A stretch of DNA of 64,000 nt from Senegalimassilia sp003474385 (GCF_003474385.1 NZ_QUCY01000004.1:1-64000), one strand, 5' to 3'. Positions 1 through 8,547 are shown, counted from the stretch's first letter. Notes: generated from the letters alone by a model not told the origin. A program made the numbers and translations.

Positions 1-333
1 ATCGCCGACGCGGCTTACGCCGCACCCCCAGAAACGTTACGCCGTGGAGCTCGAAGCGTTTCCGGACGTCAGCGGAATCTCAAGGCCCGTTCGCCAACTC
101 ATGGGCAAGCCATCCGAGACTACTTCCTTTTCCTGTCGATGGCGCAAACCTGCGACCTGCGGTTTTGCGAACGATGGGCAAGCCGCCTCAGATGATTCAC
201 TTGTGGTTGCAGCTGGCGGCTTGCGCGCTAAAGGACAGTTGAGATTCAGAACGGGTGTTTTCGGTTCTGTTGAGTTTGCGGGGACCATCCACCACGCCCT
301 TTGGGGCAAAAAATGAAAACTCAACGCCCTGGG
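1..333. other. No supported gene at left edge
   Basis: I see no coding region that can be defended here. Short open frames exist on both strands, but none carries a recognisable motif and none has a ribosome binding site. The stretch adjoins a broken hydrolase gene and may be decayed coding DNA. Confidence 0.4.
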
Positions 334-577
334 TTAAGGTAAGTTTTTGAAGTTGTCCCAGCTTTTGTCCCCGAAGGCGATAGAACACGACATGGTGGGA
401 AGGGGGATCCCACACCAAGCACCTTGCCCGCTGGGAAAAGTAATCAACTTGCTTGTTAAACAAACGATGGTCGGCGGTAAGGCCGGGTAAGAAGACAAGC
501 TGCGCCGTTTCCTCATCGTTTTCCGACACCCAGTAGCGCAGCGCCCCACGCTCGGTTTCGAACTCGCGCTTTCGCAT
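334..577 (-). pseudogene. Alpha/beta hydrolase remnant (N-terminal part only)
   Basis: The first 60 or so codons resemble the start of an alpha/beta hydrolase: a strand-rich N-terminus, the LVFLPGLTADHRLF segment that normally forms the first strand and oxyanion loop, and a WDPPSH segment where the family has WD-x-P-x-HG. After that point the likeness moves to another frame for a few residues and then stops. No nucleophile elbow (G-x-S-x-G) or catalytic histidine follows. This fits a gene broken by frameshift and 3' loss. The family assignment rests on pattern recognition of a short segment. Confidence 0.45.
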
Positions 578-664
578 GCATACCCCCTATCGTGCATCAA
601 AGCAAAAGCGCGCGGACCTTGAAGGACCCGCGCGCTCTATGCGCAGCTTGCGACGTGAGATGTA

Positions 665-1033
665 TTACAGCTCGATGCGGCCGAACTTCGCAAGCAGTTC
701 GGAGGCGGCGGCGCAGGAGGGGCAATTGCAGTACTTGGCGCCCGCTTCCTTGCGCGCGAACTGTGCTTCGAGCATTTTCGCGGCGGTCTCTTCGCCCATG
801 ATTTCCTTCGCCGGGCCCTGGGCGAACGTGATAACGCCGTCAATCGTGGTGGGGCGACCCTCAAGAAAGTCAAGCAGCTTGGTGGTTGCAGCCTCAACAG
901 CGGCGGCGCTGCTATCGGCGGCAACAGCGTCTTCCCAGGCAGCAGCCGCGTCCTTGGTGTCCTGCTTGCTCGTGTCGGCAGCGGCGAGAATGCCCGCGCG
1001 TTCGGCAACGAAATCGAACAGTTCCTTTTCCAT
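665..1033 (-). CDS. Small conserved protein of the family annotated as molecular chaperone Hsp90
   Basis: A 122-residue soluble protein. It starts MEKELFDFV and ends with a cysteine cluster (YCNCPSCAAASELL) near residues 103-116, which could bind a metal or form disulfides. Short acidic proteins with this layout are common in Coriobacteriia and Clostridia and carry the label molecular chaperone Hsp90, although they lack the ATPase and middle domains of true Hsp90. The biochemical role is therefore unknown. The start is supported by a GAGGAGG ribosome binding site six bases before the ATG, and a promoter-like -10 lies about 38 bases upstream. It is the only intact gene in a decayed area, which suggests it is kept by selection. 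Confidence 0.8.
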   Translation of the reverse strand: MEKELFDFVAERAGILAAADTSKQDTKDAAAAWEDAVAADSSAAAVEAATTKLLDFLEGRPTTIDGVITFAQGPAKEIMGEETAAKMLEAQFARKEAGAKYCNCPSCAAASELLAKFGRIEL

Positions 1034-1070
1034 GATGAACCTCCTCGATTATGTGTATCGTCTTATGGTC

Positions 1071-1098
1071 ATTATAGGATGCCGGCAGCGCACTCCAA
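1071..1098 (-). promoter_or_regulatory. Sigma-70-type promoter for the small Hsp90-annotated gene
   Basis: On the minus strand a perfect TATAAT (1071-1076) is preceded by TTGGAG (1093-1098) with a 16-base spacer. It lies just upstream of the ribosome binding site of the gene ending at 665. Confidence 0.5.
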
Positions 1099-1102
1099 GT
1101 AG

Positions 1103-1485
1103 TTACCTCGGGGAAACGTGTCGTCGCGCACCCACGGCGCAAGCTGCCAGCCGCAGTGCGGGCATCGGGGGACGTCCTCGCTGCAAACCTCGAACCCCCG
1201 CCATGCCCGCGAGCATGCGCTTTATGACACCGTTTAGCAGTCCCACGCCAAGTTCGAGGATGGCAACCCTGCCGTTGCGATGGACTTGCACAAGGCGCGC
1301 GAGCTCTTCGAGCTGGGCCGTGGCGAAGGCGTCTGGATGAGCGAGGCGCAGCTCGTCGATCGACGTGCGTATGTTCCCCTCTCCATGTCAAGCCTGTTGC
1401 TAGCGCCGATGATGATCAGATCCGCCTCGGCAAGAATGGCGTCAAGGTCCTTGTAGGGCTCGCACAGCGCGTCGTTGAGCGTGGT
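1103..1485 (-). pseudogene. Sir2-like NAD-dependent deacetylase remnant
   Basis: Two pieces in different frames resemble the bacterial Sir2-like family. The upstream piece contains AILAEADLIIIGASNRLD, the NAD-binding start (A-D-x-x-x-x-G-A-S-x-G/R-L). The downstream piece, from about 1291, contains GRVAILELGVGLLNGVIKRML, matching the C-terminal LELGVG-x-N-x-x-I-K block of the same family. The frame changes and missing middle show the gene is dead. The call is from motif memory; a translated search would settle it. Confidence 0.45.
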
Positions 1486-1494
1486 GCCGAGCAA

Positions 1495-1580
1495 ATGGCT
1501 CCCTCGATCATGGAGAAGACCGGGCTTTCGCGCGAGGACGCCTATCTGATCTTCGTCCACAACGTCCAAGGAAATCTCGC
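1495..1580 (+). pseudogene. Possible acetamidase/formamidase C-terminal remnant
   Basis: A short plus-strand reading contains EKTGLSREDAY followed by GNLAVNRLL. The acetamidase/formamidase family has a C-terminal block of the form GLSREDAY-M-L-C-S...DL-x-V/I-x-Q. The likeness covers only about 30 residues and nothing upstream extends it, so this is a fragment at best. Confidence 0.25.
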
Positions 1581-1768
1581 GGTCAACCGCCTGCTCGGGT
1601 GGAGGCGAGGGCCCGAGTTCGCCCATGCGCAGGAGCTGCTCGGCGCCTATTCTGAAGGAGGCTTGCAGGCGGTATCAAGTCGTCACGATTCCCATAGCTC
1701 ATCTTAAACGGGGACCCATTCCAAACAGGCCGCGCGGTTATGCGACCAAGGGCAGATTGGACAACCTG

Positions 1769-2075
1769 TCAGTAAAACGCTACAGCGTGCTCATTCCGGG
1801 ATTCGTGGCACCGGCATTTAGGCTTCAGCTTGTCCGGCGCGCGATTCATGTTCGCGATCTCCGACTCCATGCGGGCCTTCCGCTTCTCGAGCACGGCCTT
1901 GCGCTGAGGATAGGTGGACAGACCCTCTGCACACCATCCCATATCGGCCGGCAATCCCATTTGCGATATCGCACGCAGCTAAGCCTCGATATGCGAGCTC
2001 ATGTAATCGATGAACTTCCTGGTGGCGATAGGCATGGTTTCCCAACTTCGCCACTTGCAATCCAGATGGCATCAA
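1769..2075 (-). pseudogene. MerR-family regulator remnant
   Basis: The frame at 1769-1960 encodes PQRKAVLEKRKARMESEIANMNRAPDKLKPK, which looks like the dimerising coiled coil of MerR-family regulators (heptad-spaced, usually followed by K-x-x-Y-Y). Upstream sequence in other frames is compatible with an earlier part of the same protein, but the DNA-binding winged helix is not intact. I infer a frameshifted, truncated regulator gene. Confidence 0.35.
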
Positions 2076-2881
2076 GCAAGATCACCCGTTATGAAAATCA
2101 GTCGAATCAACCATCTCATCACGTCAAATAGCATATAGAAACATCCGTTTTCGCCTGATGGCATTACAGCGAACTATACGAGATGACATCGACAGCCACG
2201 ATATCGCGGTCACCGCACAACATGCGATTCCGTGGCCATCAGGAAGATGAATCAATGCTAAATGTCAGGGGGGTTACGTAATAGCTGAGCGCCTCATTTT
2301 GGGCAGCGAAAGCTGTTGCCAGCATGCGAGCAATCTGCCCGCGCCGCGAACAGGAGGATAGAAGCGTTCTTAAAAAAACGAGCAAGTCCTAGATTACGAA
2401 ACGCCTGCCGGGCACAAACCTCTCCAATAGCCGCTAGCGCTAGCGCAAGCGCATCCGCCTTCTTTCCCGAGGAAACCTCCATCATGTGCTTTTGAGCCTT
2501 GCCCACCGGAGGAACGGCACGCGGCCTCGACGCTCTTACCCAGGGGCTTTTAGGAAAGAAGACGGTCGGCATACCCAACAAACTTGCTGCTATTTGGGCA
2601 GTTTCCTTTTCCCGTCATCGACTCTATCTCAAGGCGGTAAACCGTCGTCCTGTCGATTGCCGCAGGGTTGGAATATGCGTGCCCGCCAGAATGATACTGG
2701 TCCATGAGCTGCCGCAACGCTGCGCACCGATACCGGTTATGCCACGACGGCGGCCCGGCTTGCAAACAGCTGGGCCGCCGCGCAGACGACGAGGGCGATC
2801 TTGCTAGCAGGGACAAAGGCAGCGACGCAGGTCGCGGTCCCGACAACGAACGAATCCCGCCTAAGGGGAACGATCGATCGG
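2076..2881. other. Degenerate stretch without a supported gene
   Basis: Several frames of 60-100 codons are open on both strands but none shows a recognisable domain, a sensible start or consistent codon use. Given the gene remnants immediately to the left, this is most easily read as further decayed coding sequence. No promoter, terminator or repeat stands out. Confidence 0.4.
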
Positions 2882-4456
2882 CTAGCCCATGATCTGGGCA
2901 AGGTCTGCCTCGGGGGTGGATATGGGGCGGATGCCGTAGTTGTCCACCAGAACCTGCAGCACGCCGGGGCTCACGAACGCCGGAAGCGTGGGGCCCAGGT
3001 AGATGCCCTTGATGCCCAAATGCAGCAGCGTGAGCAGGATGCACACCGCCTTCTGCTCGTACCAGGAGAGCACCATGGAAAGCGGCAGGTCGTTCACGCC
3101 GCAGCCGAAGGCATCCGCCAACGCGAGCGCGATCTTGATCGCGCCGTAGGCGTCGTTGCACTGGCCGACGTCCAGCAGGCGCGGGATGCCGCCGATGCTG
3201 CCCAGGTCCAGGTCGTTGAAGCGGTACTTGCCGCAGGCAAGGGTCAGGATGACGGAGTCGGACGGCGCCATCTTGGCGAAGTCGGTGTAGTAGCTGCGCT
3301 CCTTGCGCACGCCGTCGCAGCCCGCCAGCAGGATGAAGCGCCTGATGTCGCCGGACCTGACCGCATCGATGACGGCGGGGGCGACGCTCATCACGGCGTC
3401 GTAGCCGAATCCGGTGGCGACGCTGGTGCCGCCGTTGATGCCGGCAAAGGTCCGATCAGCGTCCCAGCCGCCCAGCTCCAGCGCCTTGTCGATAAGGGCC
3501 GAGAAGTCCTTGGCGCCGTCTTCGCCCGCCTCGACGGCATGCGCGCCCGGGAAGCTCACGGGGCCGGTGGTGAACACGCGGTCGGCATACGACTCGTCCG
3601 GCTTCAGCAGGCAGTTGGTAGTCCACAGGATCGGCGCGGGGAGGTCCTTGAACTCCTTGCGCTGGTTGTGCCATGCGGTGCCGTAGTTGCCTTTCAGGTG
3701 CGGATACTTGCGCAGCTCGGGATAGGCGTTTGCGGGGAGCATCTCGCCGTGGGTGTACACGTTCACGCCGCGGCCTTCGGCCTGCTCCAGAAGCTGCTTG
3801 AGGTCGTGCAGGTCGTGGCCGGTGACCACGATGAAGGGGCCCGCCTCGACCTTGAGCTCAACCGTCGCAGGCTCGGGCCTGCCGTAGGCGGAGACGTTCG
3901 CGTCCTCCAAAGCGGCCATGGCGGCCAGGTTGACCTCGCCGCACTTGAGGACCAAGGGCAGCAGCTCGTCCATGCCCAGATCGGAGCCGACGGCCCTCAT
4001 GCCCTCGTAGAGAAACGCCGTCACGGCAGGGTCCGACTTCCCCAACGCCTGCGCATGGTAGGCATACGCCGCCACGCCGCGCATGCCGAAAAGCAGCAAG
4101 CTCTTCAGGCTGCGGATATCCTCCTGCGCGTCCCACAACTCGCCCATGTCGTACGGATCGAATTCGCCCAGGGCGATAGCCTTGGCGCGAACGCGGCGCT
4201 CGAGGGCTGCGATGGCCTCGGGGTCGAAGCTGACGTTGCTCACGCAGGCGAACATGCCCTCGAGCATAAGCCCGTCGGACTCGGAGTCCCCCCTTCCGCC
4301 GCTCTCTGCTCGGGCCAGGGCGACCAACGCCCCGGTCAGCTCGTCTTGCAGCCGAGCCGCATCGGCGGTCTTGCCGCATACGCCGGCGGCTCCGGTGCAG
4401 GCGGTGCATCCCGCCGTTTGCTCGCATTGGAAGCAGAACATGTTCTCGTCAGTCAT
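2882..4456 (-). CDS. hcp: Hydroxylamine reductase / hybrid cluster protein
   Basis: A 524-residue cytoplasmic Fe-S enzyme of the hybrid cluster protein family, linked to hydroxylamine and nitric oxide reduction and nitrosative stress defence. The N-terminal cysteine cluster FCFQCEQTAGCTACTGAAGVCGK (residues about 6-28) would ligate the first cubane. Downstream blocks include GINGGTSVATGFG, LLAGCDGVRKERSYYTDFA, LACGKYRFN and GQCNDAYGAIKIALALA, which hold the conserved Cys/Glu/His ligands of the hybrid cluster. The start is the ATG before TDENMFC; the open frame runs further upstream, but that part lacks homology and overlaps the divergent promoter region. It is transcribed away from a Crp/Fnr-type gene, the usual arrangement for an HcpR-like regulator with its target. 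Confidence 0.95.
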   Translation of the reverse strand: MTDENMFCFQCEQTAGCTACTGAAGVCGKTADAARLQDELTGALVALARAESGGRGDSESDGLMLEGMFACVSNVSFDPEAIAALERRVRAKAIALGEFDPYDMGELWDAQEDIRSLKSLLLFGMRGVAAYAYHAQALGKSDPAVTAFLYEGMRAVGSDLGMDELLPLVLKCGEVNLAAMAALEDANVSAYGRPEPATVELKVEAGPFIVVTGHDLHDLKQLLEQAEGRGVNVYTHGEMLPANAYPELRKYPHLKGNYGTAWHNQRKEFKDLPAPILWTTNCLLKPDESYADRVFTTGPVSFPGAHAVEAGEDGAKDFSALIDKALELGGWDADRTFAGINGGTSVATGFGYDAVMSVAPAVIDAVRSGDIRRFILLAGCDGVRKERSYYTDFAKMAPSDSVILTLACGKYRFNDLDLGSIGGIPRLLDVGQCNDAYGAIKIALALADAFGCGVNDLPLSMVLSWYEQKAVCILLTLLHLGIKGIYLGPTLPAFVSPGVLQVLVDNYGIRPISTPEADLAQIMG

Positions 4457-4551
4457 TTCGCGCTCCTCAATCAAAGGGTGTCTTTTCGAAGTGACTGCAC
4501 TATACTGTTGTGTCTCATACGTTTCTGTTGTAGAACCTACAGGTGAAGCCA
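4457..4551. promoter_or_regulatory. Divergent hcp / Crp-Fnr regulator control region
   Basis: On the minus strand TATAGT (4499-4504) is a reasonable -10 for hcp with no good -35, as expected for an activator-dependent promoter. The interrupted palindrome TTCT-N5-AGAA (4523-4535) lies about 25 bases upstream of that -10 and is a candidate activator site. The site does not match the classical TTGAT-N4-ATCAA Fnr box, so its identity is an inference. Confidence 0.35.
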
Positions 4552-5202
4552 ATGCTTGATATCCCCACTTCTTCTTCGATGCTATTCGCCGGCATAACCC
4601 AAGACGAAGCGAGGCTGATGCTGCCTTGCCTTGGGGCGACAAGAAGGGCTTTCAGCCGGGAGGAGCGAATCATGCGCGCCGGCCAGCCCACCGAATACCT
4701 CGGCGTCGTCCTGTCCGGGCGCGTACGGATCGAGGTCTCGGATGCCTGGGGCGAGACAACGATCTTGGAGATGCTGGGAGCCGGCTCGCTTTTCGCGCAC
4801 GGCTACGCCTGCAGCATGGAACCCCTCGACATCGACGTGCTGGCGGATACGGCATGCGAGGTAGTGCTGCTCAAGGCCGAACGTATCATCCATTCCTGCC
4901 CCAAGCAGTGCGGCTGCCACGCGCACATATCCTCGAACCTCATGCGCGCCTTGGCGCTAAGCAACCTGGACATGAACCGCCGCGCCATCGCCATGACTCC
5001 CAAGACCATACGGGGCAAGATCCTCGCCTTCCTATCGCAGCAGCAGAAGAAAGCCGGCACCCGCGCCTTCGCCATCCCCTACAGCCAGACCAAGCTGGCA
5101 AGCTACCTCAGCGTCGACCGCAGCGCGCTGTCGAACGAGCTCTCGAAGCTGCGCAAGGAAGGCGTCATTGACTACGAAGGCCGCACGTACCGGCTCCTGT
5201 AG
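4552..5202 (+). CDS. Crp/Fnr-family regulator (HcpR-like by context)
   Basis: A 216-residue regulator with an N-terminal cyclic-nucleotide-binding-type beta barrel (YLGVVLSGRVRIEV...GETTILEMLGAGSLFAHGYAC, residues about 45-85) and a C-terminal winged helix (YSQTKLASYLSVDRSALSNELSKLRKEGVIDYEGRTYRLL, about 175-216). CPKQCGCH near residue 120 is a small cysteine group that might sense a ligand or redox state, but it is not at the Fnr N-terminal position. A GTG nine bases earlier is in frame, but AGGTG lies six bases before the ATG chosen here, which decides the start. It is divergent from hcp, so control of hcp is the likely role. Confidence 0.85.
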   Translation: MLDIPTSSSMLFAGITQDEARLMLPCLGATRRAFSREERIMRAGQPTEYLGVVLSGRVRIEVSDAWGETTILEMLGAGSLFAHGYACSMEPLDIDVLADTACEVVLLKAERIIHSCPKQCGCHAHISSNLMRALALSNLDMNRRAIAMTPKTIRGKILAFLSQQQKKAGTRAFAIPYSQTKLASYLSVDRSALSNELSKLRKEGVIDYEGRTYRLL

Positions 5203-5278
5203 CGCGCAGGCAACTTGCTGACACGTTGCAGCTGACACGGATTTCCGCTTTGCGACCGACGCGAATCCTTGCACTCAC

Positions 5279-5614
5279 GTGCTAGGCAAGGAAGCAACCA
5301 TCAAGTTCTATCAAGAGGCGCTCGGCATGAAGGTGGTGCGCGAAATGGGCCCCGAGGACGGCTCCTGGACAAACGCCTTCATGGCAAACGACGAGGCGCC
5401 CTTCGAGATCGAGCTCACCTGGAGCCGCGGGCAGGTGGAGTCTTATGGCAACGGCGGCAAGGACACCCACACCGCCTTCGCCGTGGACGATTTCGACGCC
5501 TTCCACGAGCTTCACGAGAAGATGGGCTGTATCATCCGGGAGAACCCCCGTATGGGCCTGTACTTCATCGCCGACCCCGACGGCCAGTGGATCGAGATCC
5601 TCCCCGCGAAATAA
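5279..5614 (+). CDS. Glyoxalase I-like VOC protein, N-terminus damaged
   Basis: The 111 residues match the vicinal-oxygen-chelate fold of lactoylglutathione lyase. Three of the four expected metal ligands are visible: E in FEIELTW, H in DTHTAFAV and E in WIEILPAK. The first ligand, the histidine normally in an N-terminal HTCIRV-type strand, is absent. In-frame sequence upstream (FRFATDANPCTHV) resembles a damaged version of that strand but contains no ATG, and a stop lies at 5219. The only available start is GTG at the listed position, without a good ribosome binding site. I infer a short deletion in the 5' end, leaving a truncated, probably inactive protein. Confidence 0.6.
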   Translation: MLGKEATIKFYQEALGMKVVREMGPEDGSWTNAFMANDEAPFEIELTWSRGQVESYGNGGKDTHTAFAVDDFDAFHELHEKMGCIIRENPRMGLYFIADPDGQWIEILPAK

Positions 5615-5750
5615 GAGTCCCAAGCGCTTCCTCGGGCCGGCAGTGCGAGCAGCTCGATCTCGCACAAATCAAGTGGCGTCCACCATGCTGCCCGTACGCA
5701 AGCCCTGAAGCACACGCATACGGGCAGCGCGCAAAAGCCCGAACGCGCCC

Positions 5751-6593
5751 CTACCGCGCGCTCATGTGCACGCTCATGTCGAGGGGTTTGGCGAAATGCA
5801 GGCAGGTGGTGGCCAGGCCGTCCACGCCGGTGGCGGCATACTCGGCCGCATTACCCAGGTTGACGCCGCCGGCGGCGATAAGGGTCACGTGGGGGTTGAT
5901 GGCCTTGAGCTGCGGCACCAGCTGCGCAACCTGCTCAGGCGCCATCTTATCAAGCTGCACGCCGTCGACGCCGGCTTCCACCAGGCGCACCGCGTCTTCG
6001 GTGCTCGACTCGACGAACAGCTTCTTCTCGCAGACCTTCGCCTTGAGCTGCGGCAGGTCGGCGATGAGCTTCTCAAGCCCGCCGTAGAAGGTCAGGTGAT
6101 GATCGAAGACGAGCACCGTCTCGCTCAGCCCCAGACGGTGCGGGAAGGCGCCACCCAACGTGAGCGCTTTGACGTCGAAGGGCTTGGTGCCGGGCATGAG
6201 CTTGCGGGTGGAAAGCACCTCGCACAGCGGGTTCACGGCATGCACGGCATCCACCATCTGCCTGGCCTTGGTGGCAAGCGCGCAATAGTACTCGAAGATG
6301 TTCAGGCAGATCTTCCACCCCATATGCAGGCCGGCAGCAGGGCCCTCAACGGTCATGAACACGTCGCCAGGCGCGAGCATGCTGCCGCTGGGAAGCGCCT
6401 CGGCCACCGTGCAGCCGAAGCGGCCGAAGATGCGGGCGGCCTCCTCGGTCCCGCAAAGCAGGGCCGCGTCGCGCGTGTAGTACTCCATGCGGCCCGGCTG
6501 CCCGCCGATGCCCAGGACATGCGTGGTCAGGTCGATCCCGCTGGGGATGTCGGAGGCGATAAGCTCATCGAGATAGCTGTCCGGGATATACAT
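5751..6593 (-). CDS. modD: ModD, quinolinate phosphoribosyltransferase-like protein
   Basis: A 280-residue protein of the nicotinate/quinolinate phosphoribosyltransferase fold in the ModD subgroup, which is found in molybdate transport loci and has no proven reaction. Recognisable blocks are the N-terminal DIPSGIDLTTHVLGIGG, the STRKLMPGTKPFDVKALTLGGAFPHRLGLSE core with its phosphoribosyl-binding arginine and histidine, and the C-terminal beta/alpha barrel ending DGVQLDKMAPEQV...AAGGVNLGNAAEYAATGVDGLATT. Length is normal for the family and the start has a plausible AAGGAGG site a few bases upstream. The neighbouring molybdate ABC ATPase gene is broken, so the transport function of this locus is probably lost while modD stays intact. 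Confidence 0.88.
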   Translation of the reverse strand: MYIPDSYLDELIASDIPSGIDLTTHVLGIGGQPGRMEYYTRDAALLCGTEEAARIFGRFGCTVAEALPSGSMLAPGDVFMTVEGPAAGLHMGWKICLNIFEYYCALATKARQMVDAVHAVNPLCEVLSTRKLMPGTKPFDVKALTLGGAFPHRLGLSETVLVFDHHLTFYGGLEKLIADLPQLKAKVCEKKLFVESSTEDAVRLVEAGVDGVQLDKMAPEQVAQLVPQLKAINPHVTLIAAGGVNLGNAAEYAATGVDGLATTCLHFAKPLDMSVHMSAR

Positions 6594-6648
6594 ATGGTTC
6601 CTCCTTGCGCTTCCTAGCGCGTGGTTTTCCTTCTTGAAGATGATACCG

Positions 6649-7044
6649 CTAGCCGCGGCCCAGAAACGCCATCACCTGCGGGCAGAACTCGCGCGTGAAC
6701 AGCTCATCGGCAGGGCACACGGCCTGCAGCGCGCCATCCTCAGGCCGTAGCCGATGTTCTCCGCAACCGTCATATGTGGGAACAGCGCGTGGTCCTGATA
6801 CACGATCCCCAACCGCCGTTGCTGCACGGGCAGGCAGCGGATGTCCTTGCCGTCGAGCAGGATGCTGCCGGCGTCCAGGGGAAACGCGCCGGCGATCGCC
6901 TCGAGCAGCACGGTCTTACCCGCCCCCGTCTCCCCCCACGATGGCGAATATCTCGTGCGGCTCGATATGCAATTCGTCAACGCGCAGCGAGAAGCTGCCG
7001 CGGCGCGCCACCATGTCGCGAATCTCGATGCTGCCGCCGCTCAT
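6649..7044 (-). pseudogene. modC: modC-like ABC transporter ATPase, frameshifted and internally deleted
   Basis: The N-terminus reads MSGGSIEIRDMV...DELHIEPHEIFAIVGG and then runs into a stop because of a frameshift in the G-rich tract around 6930-6945. The next frame resumes with the Walker A segment GETGAGKTVLLEAIAGAFPLDAG and continues through the Q-loop region (GIVYQDHALFPHMTVAENIGYGLR). From there it jumps in another frame to a C-terminal tail (EDGALQAVCPADELFTREFCPQVMAFLGRG), so the signature motif, Walker B and switch histidine are missing. It lies between modD and an aldo/keto reductase. The molybdate assignment comes from modD beside it. Confidence 0.8.
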
Positions 7045-7065
7045 CGCTTTCCCTCGCATTCCCCG

Positions 7066-8208
7066 CTAAGCGCCGAACAACGCGGCGGTTTCCTCCATGC
7101 GCTGGGCGATGGGCACGCCGAACGGGCAGTTCGCCTCGCAGGCGCCGCATCCGGTGCAGTCCCCGGCGCGAACCTCAAGGGCAAGGTAATGGTCGCGAAC
7201 GGATGCGGGCACCTCATCCTGCATCTGCGCAAGGTCGGAGTACTTGTTCACCTCGGCAATGTTGATGCCCACGGTGCAAGGCTGGCAATGCCCGCAGTAG
7301 ATGCAATTGCCGAAATAGGCGTGCTGCGGAGCGCCAGCCAAGATGGACGCGTAGTTTTTCGCCGCGTCATCGGCGGTTTCGTACGCCAGGCAGCCTACGC
7401 ATTCCTCGATGTCCCTGAACCCGGCCAACACGGAGGCGACCGCGGGGCGAGTCAGGCAATAATGGCAAGCCTGCACGGGGGTCATCGCCACGCCGAATGG
7501 CGATTTCTCGGCGTCGAACAGGCGCCCACCCGCGAACGGCTTCATGACGGTGATGCCCACGCCGTTTTCCTCGCACAGCGCGTACAGGCGCTTGCGCTGC
7601 GGGTCCATGTTCTCAAGACCGGGCTGGTACTCATCCTTGAACAGGTCGTTGATGTCCTCGGAAGCGGGCAGCATGTCGTAGGCGGGGTTGATGGAGAACA
7701 TGATCATCTCGATGTCCGGCGTAACCGCAGCCCGCAGCGCAACCTCGGGGTTATGCGTGGACAAGCCGATGTGATCGATGCGCCCGGCGGCCTTCTCGGC
7801 GCGCACGTACTCGATGAACGGGCCGTTCATGATTTGCTCGAACTCGACGACCGCGTCCACGAAGTGGATCAGCCCCAGCTCGATATGCCCGCCGAAGCAC
7901 GACAGCAACTCCTCCCATGCCGGGATCACCGCGTCCATGTCGCGCGTGCGAGTATACTGACCGTTTTGCCAGGTGGCGCCGAAGTGGCCTTGCACAATCC
8001 ACTTGTCGCGATGCGCGCAGACGGCGTTGCCCAAAACCCTGCGCACCGCCGGATCGGCCATCCAGCAATCCACGATGTTGACGCCCTGCTCCGCAGCGAA
8101 ATCCACCAAACAGGAAACCTTCTCCTGGTCGTCACCCGGCATCCACTCCGCGCCAAAGCCGATCTCGCTGACCTCAAGCCCCGTCCTGCCCAAACGCCTG
8201 TAGTTCAT
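7066..8208 (-). CDS. Aldo/keto reductase with C-terminal 4Fe-4S ferredoxin segment
   Basis: A 380-residue protein starting MNYRRLGRTGLEVSEIGFG, typical of the aldo/keto reductase barrel. The barrel spans about residues 1-270, with IGLSTHNPEVA, MMFSINPAYD and GVGITVMKPFAGG blocks. The tail holds CIYCGHCQPC and CTGCGACEANCPFGVP, cysteine sets for iron-sulfur clusters of the ferredoxin type. The classical catalytic tyrosine of NADPH-dependent members is not obvious, and family members of this kind are usually annotated only as AKR/4Fe-4S proteins in anaerobes. It is probably a cytoplasmic oxidoreductase drawing electrons through its clusters; the substrate is unknown. A GAAGGAGGGGG ribosome binding site precedes the ATG. 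Confidence 0.88.
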   Translation of the reverse strand: MNYRRLGRTGLEVSEIGFGAEWMPGDDQEKVSCLVDFAAEQGVNIVDCWMADPAVRRVLGNAVCAHRDKWIVQGHFGATWQNGQYTRTRDMDAVIPAWEELLSCFGGHIELGLIHFVDAVVEFEQIMNGPFIEYVRAEKAAGRIDHIGLSTHNPEVALRAAVTPDIEMIMFSINPAYDMLPASEDINDLFKDEYQPGLENMDPQRKRLYALCEENGVGITVMKPFAGGRLFDAEKSPFGVAMTPVQACHYCLTRPAVASVLAGFRDIEECVGCLAYETADDAAKNYASILAGAPQHAYFGNCIYCGHCQPCTVGINIAEVNKYSDLAQMQDEVPASVRDHYLALEVRAGDCTGCGACEANCPFGVPIAQRMEETAALFGA

Positions 8209-8227
8209 GGAACCCCCTCCTTCGCTT

Positions 8228-8244
8228 GATACCGTACCCGTATC
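8228..8244. promoter_or_regulatory. Interrupted palindrome GATAC-N7-GTATC upstream of the aldo/keto reductase
   Basis: Five-base arms GATAC and GTATC are separated by seven bases, ending 20 bases upstream of the reductase start codon. The position fits an operator overlapping the promoter. No local regulator is obviously paired with it. Confidence 0.25.
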
Positions 8245-8478
8245 CTACCAGGAGAAAACCCTGCCGGGATGCATCGGCAACGCGGCTGCTCCCGCGCCGG
8301 CACTGCAAGGGCGATTCCCGTAACCGCGCAAAACGCGCGGCCTCATGCCGTCGAGAGGGAATCGAATGTCACCTCCTGACGACATGCGAGCACGACCCGC
8401 CTGTCGCCGAGCGCAGGAATCCGCTGCTCGACCACAAAAAAGCCTGTCTCGGCAAAAGAAAACCTGGACCCTGCCGCA
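8245..8478. other. Intergenic stretch without visible gene
   Basis: Between the divergent aldo/keto reductase and GMP synthase genes I see only short frames without motifs. A -10 for the synthase gene lies at its right end. Confidence 0.5.
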
Positions 8479-8484
8479 TATAAT
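8479..8484 (+). promoter_or_regulatory. -10 element of the GMP synthase gene
   Basis: A perfect TATAAT lies 64 bases before the start codon. No convincing -35 was found at 16-18 bases, so only the -10 is called. Confidence 0.4.
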
Positions 8485-8547
8485 ATGGGGCTACGACTCA
8501 TGTGCTGCGCACGGCAGCGCATACCCGCGAACTAAAAGGAGCTCTGC

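Noticed and set aside
37..324. Overlapping open frames on both strands at the left edge
   Set aside because: Neither strand gives a recognisable product, and both overlap decayed sequence.
2486..2892. Two short plus-strand frames before hcp
   Set aside because: No domain, no start signal and amino acid composition typical of non-coding frames.
2801..4546. Long plus-strand open frame opposite hcp
   Set aside because: It is the complement of the hcp coding region, has no homology or ribosome site, and arises from GC-rich codon structure.
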